Shown here piece after piece: positions 1-8,436 of a stretch of 34,398 bases of DNA. The stretch comes from Planctomycetota bacterium (GTDB taxonomy: Bacteria > Planctomycetota > Planctomycetia > Pirellulales > Pirellulaceae): positions 1 to 34,398 of the forward strand of contig CAUJKL010000217.1 of assembly GCA_963204995.1 (NCBI GenBank), written 5' to 3'. How positions within the stretch are numbered: position 1 is the stretch's first letter; each line of letters starts with the position of its first letter. Below the pieces are notes generated by a model. It had not been told where the DNA came from. It did not search any database and was given only the letters and a program-made list of their open reading frames with translations. The translations under genes and the position numbers were made by a program.

Positions 1-144
1 GCGGCCAGCGAATCGCACATCGCCGCTTTGATTCAAATGCAGACCAGCAAGGACGAGCTTGCACGCGTGGTCGACGCTGACGGGGCAACCATTGGCTTGC
101 TGTATGCGAGCGAACTCACCGACCCGCTCTTTCGCGAGCCGTAA
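1..144 (+). CDS. C-terminal end of a CBS-domain protein (CorC/HlyC-like), partial
   Basis: The frame is open from the window edge to TAA at 142-144 and gives 47 residues. The stretch with ARVVDADGATIGLLYASELT has the strand-turn-strand-helix pattern that ends a CBS domain (hydrophobic strand, D.DG turn, G.(L/V) strand, then an acidic helix). It resembles the second CBS domain of CorC/HlyC-type membrane proteins, which usually have an N-terminal DUF21 membrane domain; that part is outside the window. The gene converges on the small minus-strand gene ending at 154, only 9 bp away. Family assignment rests on this short tail, so it is tentative. Confidence 0.5.
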   Translation, partial: AASESHIAALIQMQTSKDELARVVDADGATIGLLYASELTDPLFREP

Positions 145-153
145 CCGCTGGTG

Positions 154-393
154 TTACGCTTTCGTGTAACCCAACGATTCGATCACGGAGAGCATTTCCT
201 CAAACGTGATAAAGCGGCGACGGTGCCGAAGCTTGTATTCATCAATGGCGTTGGCCAAATCGCGAGCGTCGGGTGTAAGCCCTTCGTGGCTATTCGAAAA
301 CTGGCGGCGCTCACGAACCGGGACTTCTTGCCCGACGTCATAGTTACGGCGGTCGACAAACTGCTCGGCGGGCGTCTCGGTGGCTGGCGACAT
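154..393 (-). CDS. Small conserved hypothetical protein (79 aa)
   Basis: This 79-aa protein is charged and has no signal peptide or membrane segment. The C-terminal half (residues about 40-79) reads as a helical module: DARDLANAIDEYKLRHRRR followed by FITFEEMLSVIESLGYTK. I recall similar short planctomycete proteins that end in a RRRFIT(F/Y)EE(M/L)..VI..LGY motif, with unknown function. It is preferred over the overlapping plus-strand frame (151-483) and the other minus frame (183-476) because it has this helical pattern while they look like random translations. It converges with the CBS-domain gene. No function can be proposed; the basic cluster KLRHRRR could contact nucleic acid, which is speculation. 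Confidence 0.6.
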   Translation of the reverse strand: MSPATETPAEQFVDRRNYDVGQEVPVRERRQFSNSHEGLTPDARDLANAIDEYKLRHRRRFITFEEMLSVIESLGYTKA

Positions 394-694
394 AATTGGC
401 CTCGACTAAATGCTGGTAGCTTGAAAGCTCGACAGGTTTCCGAAGAAACACTAGGTCGTGAGTTACCCAGAGTCAAAGTTTGAGGTCAGCGAGAGCCGGT
501 ATCGTTGGTTCGTTCGTCACGACGGTAACAAACGTTCGGATTGTATCCTTGAGTTCTCGGGTATTTCCGTGGTCATTCCATACGCATGTTGCAAAGCCTC
601 GTCGATTGATGCCGGACATCGCTTGTCAGTTCAGGTCAGCTATAATGCATCGCAGTACGAATATTCTGAGGCTAAGCGTTAGTGATGGTGCAAT
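394..694. other. Intergenic region with a TATAAT -10-like hexamer
   Basis: About 300 bp lie between the small minus-strand gene and the nucleotidyltransferase-like gene. A 74-codon plus frame opened by GTG at 458 ends at 682 but has no domain-like pattern and is not called. A perfect TATAAT occurs at 641-646. The nearest TTGTCA (623-628) is only 12 bp upstream, too close for a standard -35, so the promoter call for the 695 gene is weak. Confidence 0.3.
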
Positions 695-1288
695 ATGGTC
701 GAGATTCGGTACAGCGGGGAGGCCCTGTGGGAAAGGATCGAGCGAGCGGTGGAGAATGTTAAAGATCGGCTGCGTCGCGTCACGCAAGCCCTCGAACATG
801 CCAACGTCCCCTATGCCGTGATTGGTGGAAACGCGGTCCAGATGTGGGTGGCTCAGGTCGACGAGTCCGTCGTGCGCAATACTCGCGATGTTGATATTTG
901 CCTGAATCGAGCAGATCTGCCCGCAGCGATCACAGCGTTGGAATCGGCAGGGTTTATCTTTCGGCAAGCGGCCGGCGTGACGATGTTCTTGGACGGGCCG
1001 AATGCCAAAGCCCGCGACGCGGTACATGTCGTCTTCGCTGGCGAGAAGGTGCGCGAGGAGTATCCGGAAGCCGTGCCGTCGATTGACGATTACGAACGAA
1101 TCAAGGACGTCCGTACGCTGACCTTAGAGTCACTGGTGCGGATGAAGCTGACGAGCAACCGAGACAAAGATCGAGTCCATGTGCGAGATATGCTGTCGAT
1201 TGGCTTGATCGACGACACTTGGCTGCCACGCCTGTCACCCGTGTTAGCACAACGGCTGCAAGCATTGATCGATGATCCCGACGGATAG
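695..1288 (+). CDS. Nucleotidyltransferase-fold protein (AbiEii-like / DUF6036-like)
   Basis: A 197-aa soluble protein. After an N-terminal helix (residues 10-37) comes the signature of the polymerase-beta-type nucleotidyltransferase fold: a strand ending in IGGNAVQMW (about 43-51) and TRDVDICL (63-70), which supplies the two metal-binding aspartates D65 and D67 of the D.D motif. The later part has the helical pattern and the LVRMKL/RDKDRVHVRDML stretch typical of the AbiEii/MNT-like group, where an Arg/Lys-rich helix follows the catalytic core. Such proteins transfer a nucleotide to protein or RNA and are often toxins of toxin-antitoxin pairs. No convincing antitoxin or HEPN partner sits beside it, so it is either solitary or a housekeeping relative. 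Fold assignment is fairly secure; activity is inferred. Confidence 0.75.
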   Translation: MVEIRYSGEALWERIERAVENVKDRLRRVTQALEHANVPYAVIGGNAVQMWVAQVDESVVRNTRDVDICLNRADLPAAITALESAGFIFRQAAGVTMFLDGPNAKARDAVHVVFAGEKVREEYPEAVPSIDDYERIKDVRTLTLESLVRMKLTSNRDKDRVHVRDMLSIGLIDDTWLPRLSPVLAQRLQALIDDPDG

Positions 1289-1318
1289 TCCAATCCGCAG
1301 CAGACGACGCCGCGTCGA

Positions 1319-2260
1319 TTAATACCGCCCTACCGCAGCTGTCATCCGTTGTTGCTGCTCGTCGATTTGCCCCTTGAGCTGATTGCTCGCCACGTGAGTT
1401 GGCTCTTGAGCGAGTGCGGCGATTAAGGCCAACCTCGCGTTCGTGGTGTCACCGGACAGTAACTGGGCCTCGGCCAAGTGGAACAGTAGTTCCGTCGAAG
1501 GCTCGCCGCGCCGCGTTGCTTGGGCCAACAGGGTAGCCGCGTTCTCGTGACGTCCCAGTGCTTTCAGGGCCAGACCCTGTTCCAGTAATATTTCTTGAGG
1601 CATCTCATCGGGCGGATAGTGTTCGGCCAAGGCATCGAGTGTTGATAAGGCTCGTCGAGGCCGATTCTGTTCACGATAGATCGCGGCCAGCGCGAGTTGT
1701 ACATGCGGGCAATGTCCTTCGAACGACAGGCTGCGATGATATTCCGCCAACGCCTCTTGCAGCTTTCCCTCATGCCGCCGAACGTCGCCGCGCAACGCCC
1801 AAGCACAAGCCAGGTGGCGATTCGATTGGATCGCCAGTTCCGCTTGCTGCCAGGCTCGCTCTGCATCGCCTTGGGCAAGATACATTTCGCCCAGCCGCAC
1901 GACCAACGCCGGATCGCCGCCCGACAGCTTCACCGATTGCTCCAGGTGCTTAATCGCATCCTCGTGCAGGCTGCGTCGCCACAGCAATTCGGCGTATTGG
2001 ACATGAGCTCGCTCGTCGACCGGATTCGTCTTGATGGCATTCGCAAACCAGGTCTCCGCATCTTCCAGCTTGCCGCGTTCGAGCGAGTCGAATCCGCGTA
2101 GCGACATCTGCCTCGCAGAGATCACGTTCTCCGAGATCGTGTCCTTATGCAGCGAAGTACAGCCAAGACCGTTAACAACGCCGCCTGCCATCAAGAACAT
2201 CGCCACCACGCGACAAACGTCGAAGCGACTGCTGAAAGTTGTGCTTGGCAAACGGACCAT
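1319..2260 (-). CDS. TPR-repeat lipoprotein
   Basis: A longer frame opens at 2326, but the ATG at 2260 is preferred: it gives a classic lipoprotein signal (basic-hydrophobic N terminus, hydrophobic core near residues 16-30, lipobox GLGC with C34) and has an AGGAAG sequence upstream. The mature part from about residue 50 is a run of roughly seven tetratricopeptide repeats, visible as recurring A...A..L...G pairs about 34 residues apart (for example AETWFANAIKTNP, AIKHLEQSVKLSGGDP and ALAEYHRSLSFEG). It should be anchored to a membrane facing the periplasm or outer envelope and act as a protein-protein scaffold. It is divergent from the unknown gene at 2567. The partner is unknown. Confidence 0.8.
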   Translation of the reverse strand: MVRLPSTTFSSRFDVCRVVAMFLMAGGVVNGLGCTSLHKDTISENVISARQMSLRGFDSLERGKLEDAETWFANAIKTNPVDERAHVQYAELLWRRSLHEDAIKHLEQSVKLSGGDPALVVRLGEMYLAQGDAERAWQQAELAIQSNRHLACAWALRGDVRRHEGKLQEALAEYHRSLSFEGHCPHVQLALAAIYREQNRPRRALSTLDALAEHYPPDEMPQEILLEQGLALKALGRHENAATLLAQATRRGEPSTELLFHLAEAQLLSGDTTNARLALIAALAQEPTHVASNQLKGQIDEQQQRMTAAVGRY

Positions 2261-2566
2261 CTTGACGCGGTCTTCCTGACCTAAAAGCAATCCTCGCGAC
2301 TTCGAACGCTGGACGGGCGAGCCCATATCTGGACTATCGGCACGACGCTTCGGATACGACGAGGCATTCCAAGCGTCGGGATGAAGTCCACGTGTGGGGA
2401 AAATAACACAACCGCTTCAGTCGGACAATGGAAACAGCTTGCCCAATCCCTAGCCCTTTCCACTCCCGGTTTTTCAACCGCCGATCTCTTGCTAGCATAT
2501 CCAGCAAGCACAGACTGCCTGCTCGACGAAAACTCACCGTCTCACCCGCACACACAATTCGATCGC

Positions 2567-3022
2567 ATGACCGTTATCTACGACAAGCTGGGTGTTCGCC
2601 TCATTTACGCCGAGGGGTGGAAGATCACCGAAGATGACCTCGATGCCGAGCCACGTACGCTTTCGATCGAGAGTCCCTGTGGCGGTATCTGGGAGTTGAT
2701 GCTTTACAGCGATCCTCGCGATGGCGACGAGTTGGCTGACGAAGCCTTATCCGTCTTGGGTGAGGAGTACGAAGACCTGGAGACGACTGGTTATACGACC
2801 GAGTTCGCCGATGTCGCCGCCAGTGGCTACGAGATTTATTTCTATCATCTCGACTTGCTGATCCACTCCCGAATCATTACGGCTCCGCTTGGAGGACAGA
2901 CAGCGTTGCTACTCTGGCAAGCCGAGGATCGGGACTTCGACGAACTGGAGCCGGTCTTTCGAGCGATGGCGACGACTCTACTTAACCCGCACAGATTTCC
3001 ATCGCCTGCCAAAGACGACTGA
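2567..3022 (+). CDS. Conserved hypothetical protein (151 aa), possibly PsbP/DUF1795-like
   Basis: The open frame begins at 2381, but the first 62 codons look like untranslated upstream sequence. The ATG at 2567 gives a protein starting MTVIYDKLGVRLIYAEGWKI, a start typical of small alpha/beta proteins in which a strand 'Y...G..F.YP..W' opens the fold, as in PsbP/DUF1795-like domains. Residues about 30-60 and 85-130 are alternating strands, with an acidic helix FDELEPVFRAMATTL at the end matching the 'F..i..s' helix of that fold. There is no signal peptide, so it is probably cytoplasmic. The fold suggestion comes from pattern only; no function is known. The gene is followed by the sigma-54-like promoter region. 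Confidence 0.55.
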   Translation: MTVIYDKLGVRLIYAEGWKITEDDLDAEPRTLSIESPCGGIWELMLYSDPRDGDELADEALSVLGEEYEDLETTGYTTEFADVAASGYEIYFYHLDLLIHSRIITAPLGGQTALLLWQAEDRDFDELEPVFRAMATTLLNPHRFPSPAKDD

Positions 3023-3142
3023 CGCTTTTGCACTTCTTACAAATAGCACGAGGTCTTCGACCAAGCGAGCTTTGTAGGACATTGCCAACTTTTTCTTGGA
3101 TTTCTTACTTTTCTATTAAAGTTCACGAGTGCTCGCGCCGAG

Positions 3143-3158
3143 TGGCACGCGACCTGCT
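3143..3158 (+). promoter_or_regulatory. Candidate sigma-54 (RpoN) promoter
   Basis: The sequence TGGCACGCGACCTGCT has the invariant GG (3144-3145) and GC (3156-3157) separated by exactly 10 bases, matching the RpoN consensus TGGCACG-N4-TTGCW at all but one position. An AT-rich stretch at 3079-3122 lies upstream, where IHF-type bending would be expected. The predicted start of transcription is near 3168-3169. No real plus-strand gene follows before the hairpin at 3269, so the promoter would drive a short non-coding transcript. Confidence 0.5.
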
Positions 3159-3168
3159 TTACATTCTC

Positions 3169-3312
3169 AAGACAACGCAGACATGGATGCCCGTGGATCT
3201 TAGTGCCGCATCGCCGAGGTATGGCGAAATTACAACACGTTACGTGATGGCCTTTTTCACGGTACGCAGGGCTCGTCTGGATTCCCGTATTCAGGCGAGC
3301 CCTTTGCCTTTC
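3169..3312 (+). ncRNA. Candidate sigma-54-driven small RNA
   Basis: The interval lies between a sigma-54-like promoter and a strong terminator-like hairpin and contains only mini-ORFs of 6-8 codons (ATG at 3182 and 3222) without good ribosome sites, plus a frame running into the hairpin. A small stem (CGTGA...TCACG, near 3243-3260) sits in the middle. The predicted transcript is about 140 nt. Everything here is inferred from promoter and terminator signals; no known RNA family was recognised. Confidence 0.35.
3269..3312 (+). terminator. Intrinsic-terminator-like hairpin
   Basis: GGGCTCGTCTGGAT (3269-3282) pairs with ATTCAGGCGAGCCC (3289-3302) as a 14-bp stem with two G-U pairs and a 6-nt loop, followed by TTTGCCTTTC. 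It lies in a gene-free region downstream of the sigma-54-like promoter. The T tract is interrupted, so efficiency is uncertain. Confidence 0.55.
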
Positions 3313-3344
3313 GAATTGCTTCCATAAGGCAGCGTCGCCGCAAA

Positions 3345-3403
3345 GTGGGGTAAGCTTCCAGCTTGCCGCCTGCTAAGAAACGCAAGCTAGAAGCTTACGC
3401 CAC
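3345..3403. repeat. Inverted repeat (REP-like), downstream of the giant envelope gene
   Basis: The left arm 3345-3366 (GTGGGGTAAGCTTCCAGC...) and right arm 3382-3403 are inverted copies matching at 20 of 22 positions, with a 15-bp spacer. The element starts 10 bp beyond the stop codon of the minus-strand 1666-aa gene, so it can also act as a terminator or mRNA-protecting structure for that operon. The arms contain two HindIII-like AAGCTT cores. Confidence 0.65.
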
Positions 3404-3413
3404 GGCAAAAGTT

Positions 3414-6400
3414 CTATCGCCCCGTTTCGTCATACAGCGGCAGGTGCCGATAGTGAACTTCTAGCGATAGCAAGTTCAACGCGGTTACGTAAAGCCTTCC
3501 AGCATGTGGTGCCCAGCGATCGGCAACCGGTAGTCGCGGGTTCCAACTGCCAGCGTCCGCTCCGGTCTGAATCTGAGCGTCGAGCAAGACAGGACGAAGC
3601 TGGTCGTTCCACTTCTTCCAATGATCGCCGCCCATGTGGAACATCACTTGTGTCGCATAATACCAATAGTAGGTATCACGTTTTGGATCGCGAGCGGTGC
3701 CGATCGCGGGAGGAGACTCTAACAGAAAGTCCGCGCCGCGAGCCATGTTCTCGTTGTCGCGCCGCCAACCGGTATAGAATCGCATCAGCAAGCCCACGGC
3801 GGTCATCGTCTCACTCGCCACGCGTCCGTGTGCTTGCGACTCCGTATCGGGTGCATACGGATTGTAACGATACTTATATCGCTCGCTGCGAGAGCCTTGA
3901 GCCGCATCCAACCACTGCACAATGCGAGCGTAGGTCTCGGTCGGAACTTCCAAGTTGGCCAGGTCGCCGCTCTTGAGCGCCATCATCATCCAACCGGTTA
4001 CCGAAGTATCCGACTCAAGATTCGGTGCGTACCGCCAACCGCCATACTCCTTATGCTGGCTGGCCACAATGAAATCAATGGCCTTTTGAGCGGGTACTTT
4101 CAACTCGGGATCTTGTGTCATGCCGTAAGCTTCACTCATCGCCAGGGCTGCGATGCCGTGACTGTACAGCCAAACGCTGCGGTTCGATTCGTCGTCCAAC
4201 GGAATGAACAAGTCGCCGTCTTCTTTCTGATGCTCGACCAAATAGTCGATGCCGCGTTTTACCACCGCAGCATACTCGTTGTCGCGGTGCGTATAGCCGT
4301 AGCCCTGGAATGCCAACAGTGCTAACCCGGTCGCAGCTGTATCGGAAACCAACTGGGCGGAATGATCGACAGCTTGCAAATTCCAGCTGCCGTCCGCCAA
4401 CTGCTGACGGGCTAAATAAGCCAAGCCGAGCTCGATGGCTTTATCGGACTGCTGACCAGCTGCCGAGCCCATCGAACCGGGCGCGTCGCCCGGCTGACCA
4501 CGGCCGCGGAAGGCATCGGCGGCGACGACGGCTGCGGTGTTGAAGTTGGGCAATCCGCCAACCTCTTGCCGCACGAAACGAGTTGCCTTCGATTGAATTT
4601 GGAGGCTGTCTTCCCGAGCCCGACGGCTGTTCATTCCCACATCGGCCGCCGGTCGATTGCCAAGACCTCCCGCGCCTTCGAGTGCGTCGATTTCGACTGG
4701 AATGGCACTAGCCGACTGGCGTGACATGGGGCCCAGGTCGCTCGCCAATCCGACATCACCTGCGTCAGCACTCGCGAGCGCGGTCGATGACGGAGCCGAC
4801 GGAACATCGACGGTTGCTGCAACGGAATCGCTTAGCCCAGCGGGGCCAACCGTGGAACGTCGCATCGGTGCGGCACTCGACGATTCGTTCCCGACCGACG
4901 GCCCGTCAGAAGCAGATGCAGAACGCGACTGACTCGCGACACCTGCAATCGCTCCGGAATCGGCAACACCTTCGACCATCTGCCGACCTGATGCAGCGCC
5001 GACCGTTGCTGCGACCGGTGATCCACTTCGACCGCCGGTCAACTCGGCGGCTTTGATTCCCGTGGTATCGACAGGCGAGCCCGATGGCGAGCCACTGGAG
5101 TTAGGCGAACCGGCGACCGTCGCCACGCTGGCGACTGCGTTTGCGGTAAAGCTGCGTGAGGGCGATGCTTTGCTGGGCGAACTCGTGCCACCACCCGGCT
5201 CTGGCGCACCTGTAAATCCATCGGTTGCTTCCGCTCGGCGAACAACGACCGCTCCCGTCAACTCGCCGCCTCCACCGGCCGCCGCCGCGACCTCCGTTGG
5301 CCCAGCCGCGCCACCCGCTGCCGGCGCACCACCTGATGACTCCGCGCGAGCCAGTTGACCGCCAGCTGCTTCGGCACCGGAAGCTGGTTCAGCGTTCGAG
5401 GGCTGTCCACCGGCACTCGTCGCCATTCCGGGCGCGAGCTCCGCGCGAACGGCGACTTGCGGCGCGCCGCCCATCGCTTGACGTGCCAGACGACGAGCTC
5501 GTTCCTTTTCTTCTTCGCTCTCTTCGCCGCCAGAGGCTCCTCCTGCTGCGGCGACTTCGGGCATTTGTGGTCCGCCGTCCGCTCGCGTTGGCGTACCTCC
5601 CGCCAGCGCCGCTGAAGCAGCCGGCGCTTCAGCCGGTGCGGATTGGGAAGAAGGAGCAGCGCCCGAGCCGATCTCCGCTGGCGATGGCTCGCCGCGACCG
5701 ACATCGGCCAGCGTCGGCGCGATCCCTTGTGGAGTCGGTTGTCCGCCGCCCGTTCCAGCAGGTGCGGACGTTTCTGCCGCGACGATGCTGCTTGCTAAGG
5801 TGGGCTGCGGCGTTCCTCCGGAACTGCTACGAGCCAACTGTGGTGCCTGTGCGGACGGATTCAAGTCTGGCTGTCCACCGCCGGAGCCTCGGCTCGCACC
5901 GCCACCGCTAACAACTCGCGTCGGCCCGAGATCGACTTGAACTTGCCCGGCATCCGCGGTCACGGCACCCGGCGCGGCATTGGCATTAGCACGCGTCAGC
6001 GCCCCGCTCGAGCTGGCGGTCAGTTCGGCGGGCTGTTGCGAACCAGCCACGGTCGCCGCTCCGGTCGTTGTGGCGAGAGTCGAGGCACTTGGCCGCTCGG
6101 CACCTGCTAGTGAATGTCGAACTAATGCTGGAGCACTCGGGGCCAGCGCGGCTCCCTCCGGAGTGTTCTGTGTCGCTTCCGCCCGGCGCGCCGAGCCGGA
6201 TGCAACCAGCGAAGGGCTATCCGCCGCATCCAACGCTCGGTCCAAATTCGCAGCTTGTCCAACACCCGAAATACCAGCTAACGAACGGGTCATGGCCGTG
6301 CGTGATGCTTCGGGAGTCGGCGCGGCTTCGCCCGAGTTTGCCTGCGCCGTCGCCGGACTGTCGATGTTGGCGGGCGAGGCAGCAAGCTCGGATGTTCGCG

Positions 6401-8414
6401 AACTGCGCGCCGGACTGTTCGATGCAGCCGCCGCGGAATTGACCGTCGGAGCGCTGGAAGCCGCCGCCCGCGATGAAGAAACAACTTGAGTTGCCGGTGA
6501 AAGTTGCGGTCCTCCAGAAGCTGGCGTAGTACCCGCCGTCGATGCTCCCGAAGTCGCTTGCCGACTCACGCTGTTCGACGAGGCGGCAACCGCGCTGGCG
6601 CTCCCGGTCGCTGAACCGGTGGTCGCTTGAGCAACATTGCTCGCCGCAGTTGCTACGTTCGGCGTCGCCTGTGAAGTGCTTCGCCCGGTCGTTGCTGCCG
6701 CAGTGGATGTCGCAACGGCCGGCGCGGCCATTGCCGTTCGCTGCGGACTCGCCATCGAACCCATCAACGACGGCACGTTGGTCGCCGCACTCGGGACACT
6801 GAAGCTGCCTTCGCTCGCTGCAACTTGAGGGCTCGTGACCGCTTGTCGTCGCACTGCGGATGCTGCGGCGGCGAGTTCGGTCGACTGGGCTGATGTGGAT
6901 GCGGTTGCGGTCTGCTCTGCCGCAGCCGATGTTGTTGGCGCGCTGTTGCTGGCCGTGCTACGACGTGCAACTTGCGACTCGCTTGGCTGGGCAGTCGTTG
7001 TGGGCGACGAAGTGGATGGTGTGCGAGTGCTTTGAGTTACCGTGGGCGATGCTGCGGTCGCAGGCGTTGTCGGCTCGGCCATGGCGGTTTGTGTTTGAGC
7101 CTGCGACGTGGATTGCGTCCGCGCGACAGCGCTCGAAGTCGCTTCGACGGTTGGATTCGCTTGCGCGCTCGGAGCGGGTGAAGGCGCAACTTCCGCGGCC
7201 ATCGTCGCCATATCCGGCCGCGAAGTGGCTCGTGCTCGCTGATTCGCGACGGGAGTCGGTGTCTGTGCCAACGTGGGCTGAGGCGCGGCTTGCTGCTCGC
7301 GTTGCGGCGAAGGCGTGGGGACATCCGCAGCAGGGCTCGGCGTTGGCAGAGTTGCCGCACGATCTGCCTGCGGACTGGTCGTTGTCTGTTGCCTGGCGAT
7401 CGTGTTGCTCGGCGCGACCTCTTGTGGTTGCGTCTGACGCGCGACGCTTGGCTGAACGTTGGAATCGACTTGAGTTCGCGGGACAGCTTGCGGCGTGGCG
7501 ATGCTCCGAGGCATGGTGGGGATCGCCGCCGTTGAAGTCTGCGGACTCGGTTGCTCCGTTGGACGAGCGCGTTCGATGCGCGGCTGTTCGGCTTGTGCCG
7601 TGGCATCGGGAGCGGTCATCGCCCGATTCGCTTGAGTCTCGGTGGCCTGGCGTTGCACTTGCGAATCTTGCGACGCGACGGTCGATGGCTGTGGCGTTTG
7701 CTGCGACGCCGGCTGCGGTTGCTCGACACGCTGATTCGGTTGAGGCTGGGTCTTGGCTGTTTGCTTACTCAACTGAGACATCTGTTCCGCCTGACGCGGG
7801 ACTGTCTCGGCAGGCGTCAGTCGTTGGATCTCATTCGGCTTGACCGTTATCTCGCGTTCGGGAGTCGGGGTCGGCTGACGCTCGGTCGGCGGTTCAGGTT
7901 TTTGTTCCTCTTTGGCGAGCTGCTCCATTTCTGGTTCCGGAGTTTTCGTCTCGACGGGACGAAGGAGATCTTGCTGTTGATCCGGTTGCGACTCGAATTG
8001 AACCGAGTCGTAAATGGGCTCGACCAACGGCTCTCGTTCGACTCGCGTGTCGGCCAGTTCGGTGAACTGAGCCCAAATGCGACCGAAGATATTTGTCTCG
8101 ATCGAGATAATGAACAGGATCAAATGCACGATGATGCAGAGTACAGCAGAGAATTGAACGCCGCGACGAACCGCACGACTCTCGATCTTTCGTAGCAGCC
8201 AGATCAACACACAGACGACGATCGGGATCGCGAACAACCACGTCCAAGCGTTGGCGTACCACTGGCGCTCGTCAAAACGAAGATAGGCGAGGACCGTGCC
8301 GACCAAAAAGCCGCCGAGGACAAACAACGCCAGCATGACGGGCCAGAACTGCTCGTCAAACGCCGCCTCTGTCGGCTGTTTTGTCTTTCGGATTGTGCGA
8401 CGTATTTTTGCCAT
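3414..8414 (-). CDS. Giant envelope protein: 3 TM segments, ~1200-aa low-complexity spacer, C-terminal squalene-cyclase-like toroid
   Basis: The protein has 1666 aa. Residues 24-45, 55-74 and 87-106 are hydrophobic membrane segments after a basic start (MAKIRRTIRK). Residues about 120-1320 are a disordered Pro/Gln-rich, then Ala/Ser/Thr/Gly-rich spacer with isolated arginines and one charged helix (EESEEEKERARRLARQAMGG). Residues about 1323-1666 are a prenyltransferase/squalene-oxidase-repeat domain with QW-like motifs: DGSWNL near 1341, YGGWRY near 1457, DTSVTGW near 1469 and AGSWNP near 1621. The DxDD acid motif of squalene-hopene cyclase is absent, so cyclase activity is unlikely. The gene is 22 bp after exbD, with exbB and a TPR gene before it. 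By position and architecture (inner-membrane anchor, long proline-rich arm, distal domain) it could be a TonB-like partner of the ExbB-ExbD motor; this is inference. The many plus-strand ORFs opposite it are shadows. Confidence 0.85.
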   Translation of the reverse strand: MAKIRRTIRKTKQPTEAAFDEQFWPVMLALFVLGGFLVGTVLAYLRFDERQWYANAWTWLFAIPIVVCVLIWLLRKIESRAVRRGVQFSAVLCIIVHLILFIISIETNIFGRIWAQFTELADTRVEREPLVEPIYDSVQFESQPDQQQDLLRPVETKTPEPEMEQLAKEEQKPEPPTERQPTPTPEREITVKPNEIQRLTPAETVPRQAEQMSQLSKQTAKTQPQPNQRVEQPQPASQQTPQPSTVASQDSQVQRQATETQANRAMTAPDATAQAEQPRIERARPTEQPSPQTSTAAIPTMPRSIATPQAVPRTQVDSNVQPSVARQTQPQEVAPSNTIARQQTTTSPQADRAATLPTPSPAADVPTPSPQREQQAAPQPTLAQTPTPVANQRARATSRPDMATMAAEVAPSPAPSAQANPTVEATSSAVARTQSTSQAQTQTAMAEPTTPATAASPTVTQSTRTPSTSSPTTTAQPSESQVARRSTASNSAPTTSAAAEQTATASTSAQSTELAAAASAVRRQAVTSPQVAASEGSFSVPSAATNVPSLMGSMASPQRTAMAAPAVATSTAAATTGRSTSQATPNVATAASNVAQATTGSATGSASAVAASSNSVSRQATSGASTAGTTPASGGPQLSPATQVVSSSRAAASSAPTVNSAAAASNSPARSSRTSELAASPANIDSPATAQANSGEAAPTPEASRTAMTRSLAGISGVGQAANLDRALDAADSPSLVASGSARRAEATQNTPEGAALAPSAPALVRHSLAGAERPSASTLATTTGAATVAGSQQPAELTASSSGALTRANANAAPGAVTADAGQVQVDLGPTRVVSGGGASRGSGGGQPDLNPSAQAPQLARSSSGGTPQPTLASSIVAAETSAPAGTGGGQPTPQGIAPTLADVGRGEPSPAEIGSGAAPSSQSAPAEAPAASAALAGGTPTRADGGPQMPEVAAAGGASGGEESEEEKERARRLARQAMGGAPQVAVRAELAPGMATSAGGQPSNAEPASGAEAAGGQLARAESSGGAPAAGGAAGPTEVAAAAGGGGELTGAVVVRRAEATDGFTGAPEPGGGTSSPSKASPSRSFTANAVASVATVAGSPNSSGSPSGSPVDTTGIKAAELTGGRSGSPVAATVGAASGRQMVEGVADSGAIAGVASQSRSASASDGPSVGNESSSAAPMRRSTVGPAGLSDSVAATVDVPSAPSSTALASADAGDVGLASDLGPMSRQSASAIPVEIDALEGAGGLGNRPAADVGMNSRRAREDSLQIQSKATRFVRQEVGGLPNFNTAAVVAADAFRGRGQPGDAPGSMGSAAGQQSDKAIELGLAYLARQQLADGSWNLQAVDHSAQLVSDTAATGLALLAFQGYGYTHRDNEYAAVVKRGIDYLVEHQKEDGDLFIPLDDESNRSVWLYSHGIAALAMSEAYGMTQDPELKVPAQKAIDFIVASQHKEYGGWRYAPNLESDTSVTGWMMMALKSGDLANLEVPTETYARIVQWLDAAQGSRSERYKYRYNPYAPDTESQAHGRVASETMTAVGLLMRFYTGWRRDNENMARGADFLLESPPAIGTARDPKRDTYYWYYATQVMFHMGGDHWKKWNDQLRPVLLDAQIQTGADAGSWNPRLPVADRWAPHAGRLYVTALNLLSLEVHYRHLPLYDETGR

Positions 8415-8436
8415 GCTTGATTAAACGGGGTTGATG

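Noticed and set aside
458-821. Two overlapping plus-strand ORFs (458-682 and 480-821) before the nucleotidyltransferase-like gene, considered as its antitoxin
   Set aside because: Neither has a domain-like pattern or a good ribosome site, and the second overlaps the real gene in another frame.
3028-3327. 99-codon ORF over the sigma-54/terminator region
   Set aside because: Its start lies upstream of the promoter, it runs through the terminator stem, and its composition is not protein-like.
3414-4450. C-terminal toroid of the giant protein taken as a squalene-hopene cyclase completing the hopanoid pathway
   Set aside because: The DxDD catalytic motif is missing and the domain is about half the usual cyclase length.
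4310-8195. Many long plus-strand ORFs opposite the 1666-aa gene (for example 6860-7843 and 5225-5911)
   Set aside because: They are antisense shadows of a GC-rich low-complexity gene, giving Arg/Ser-rich translations without domains.
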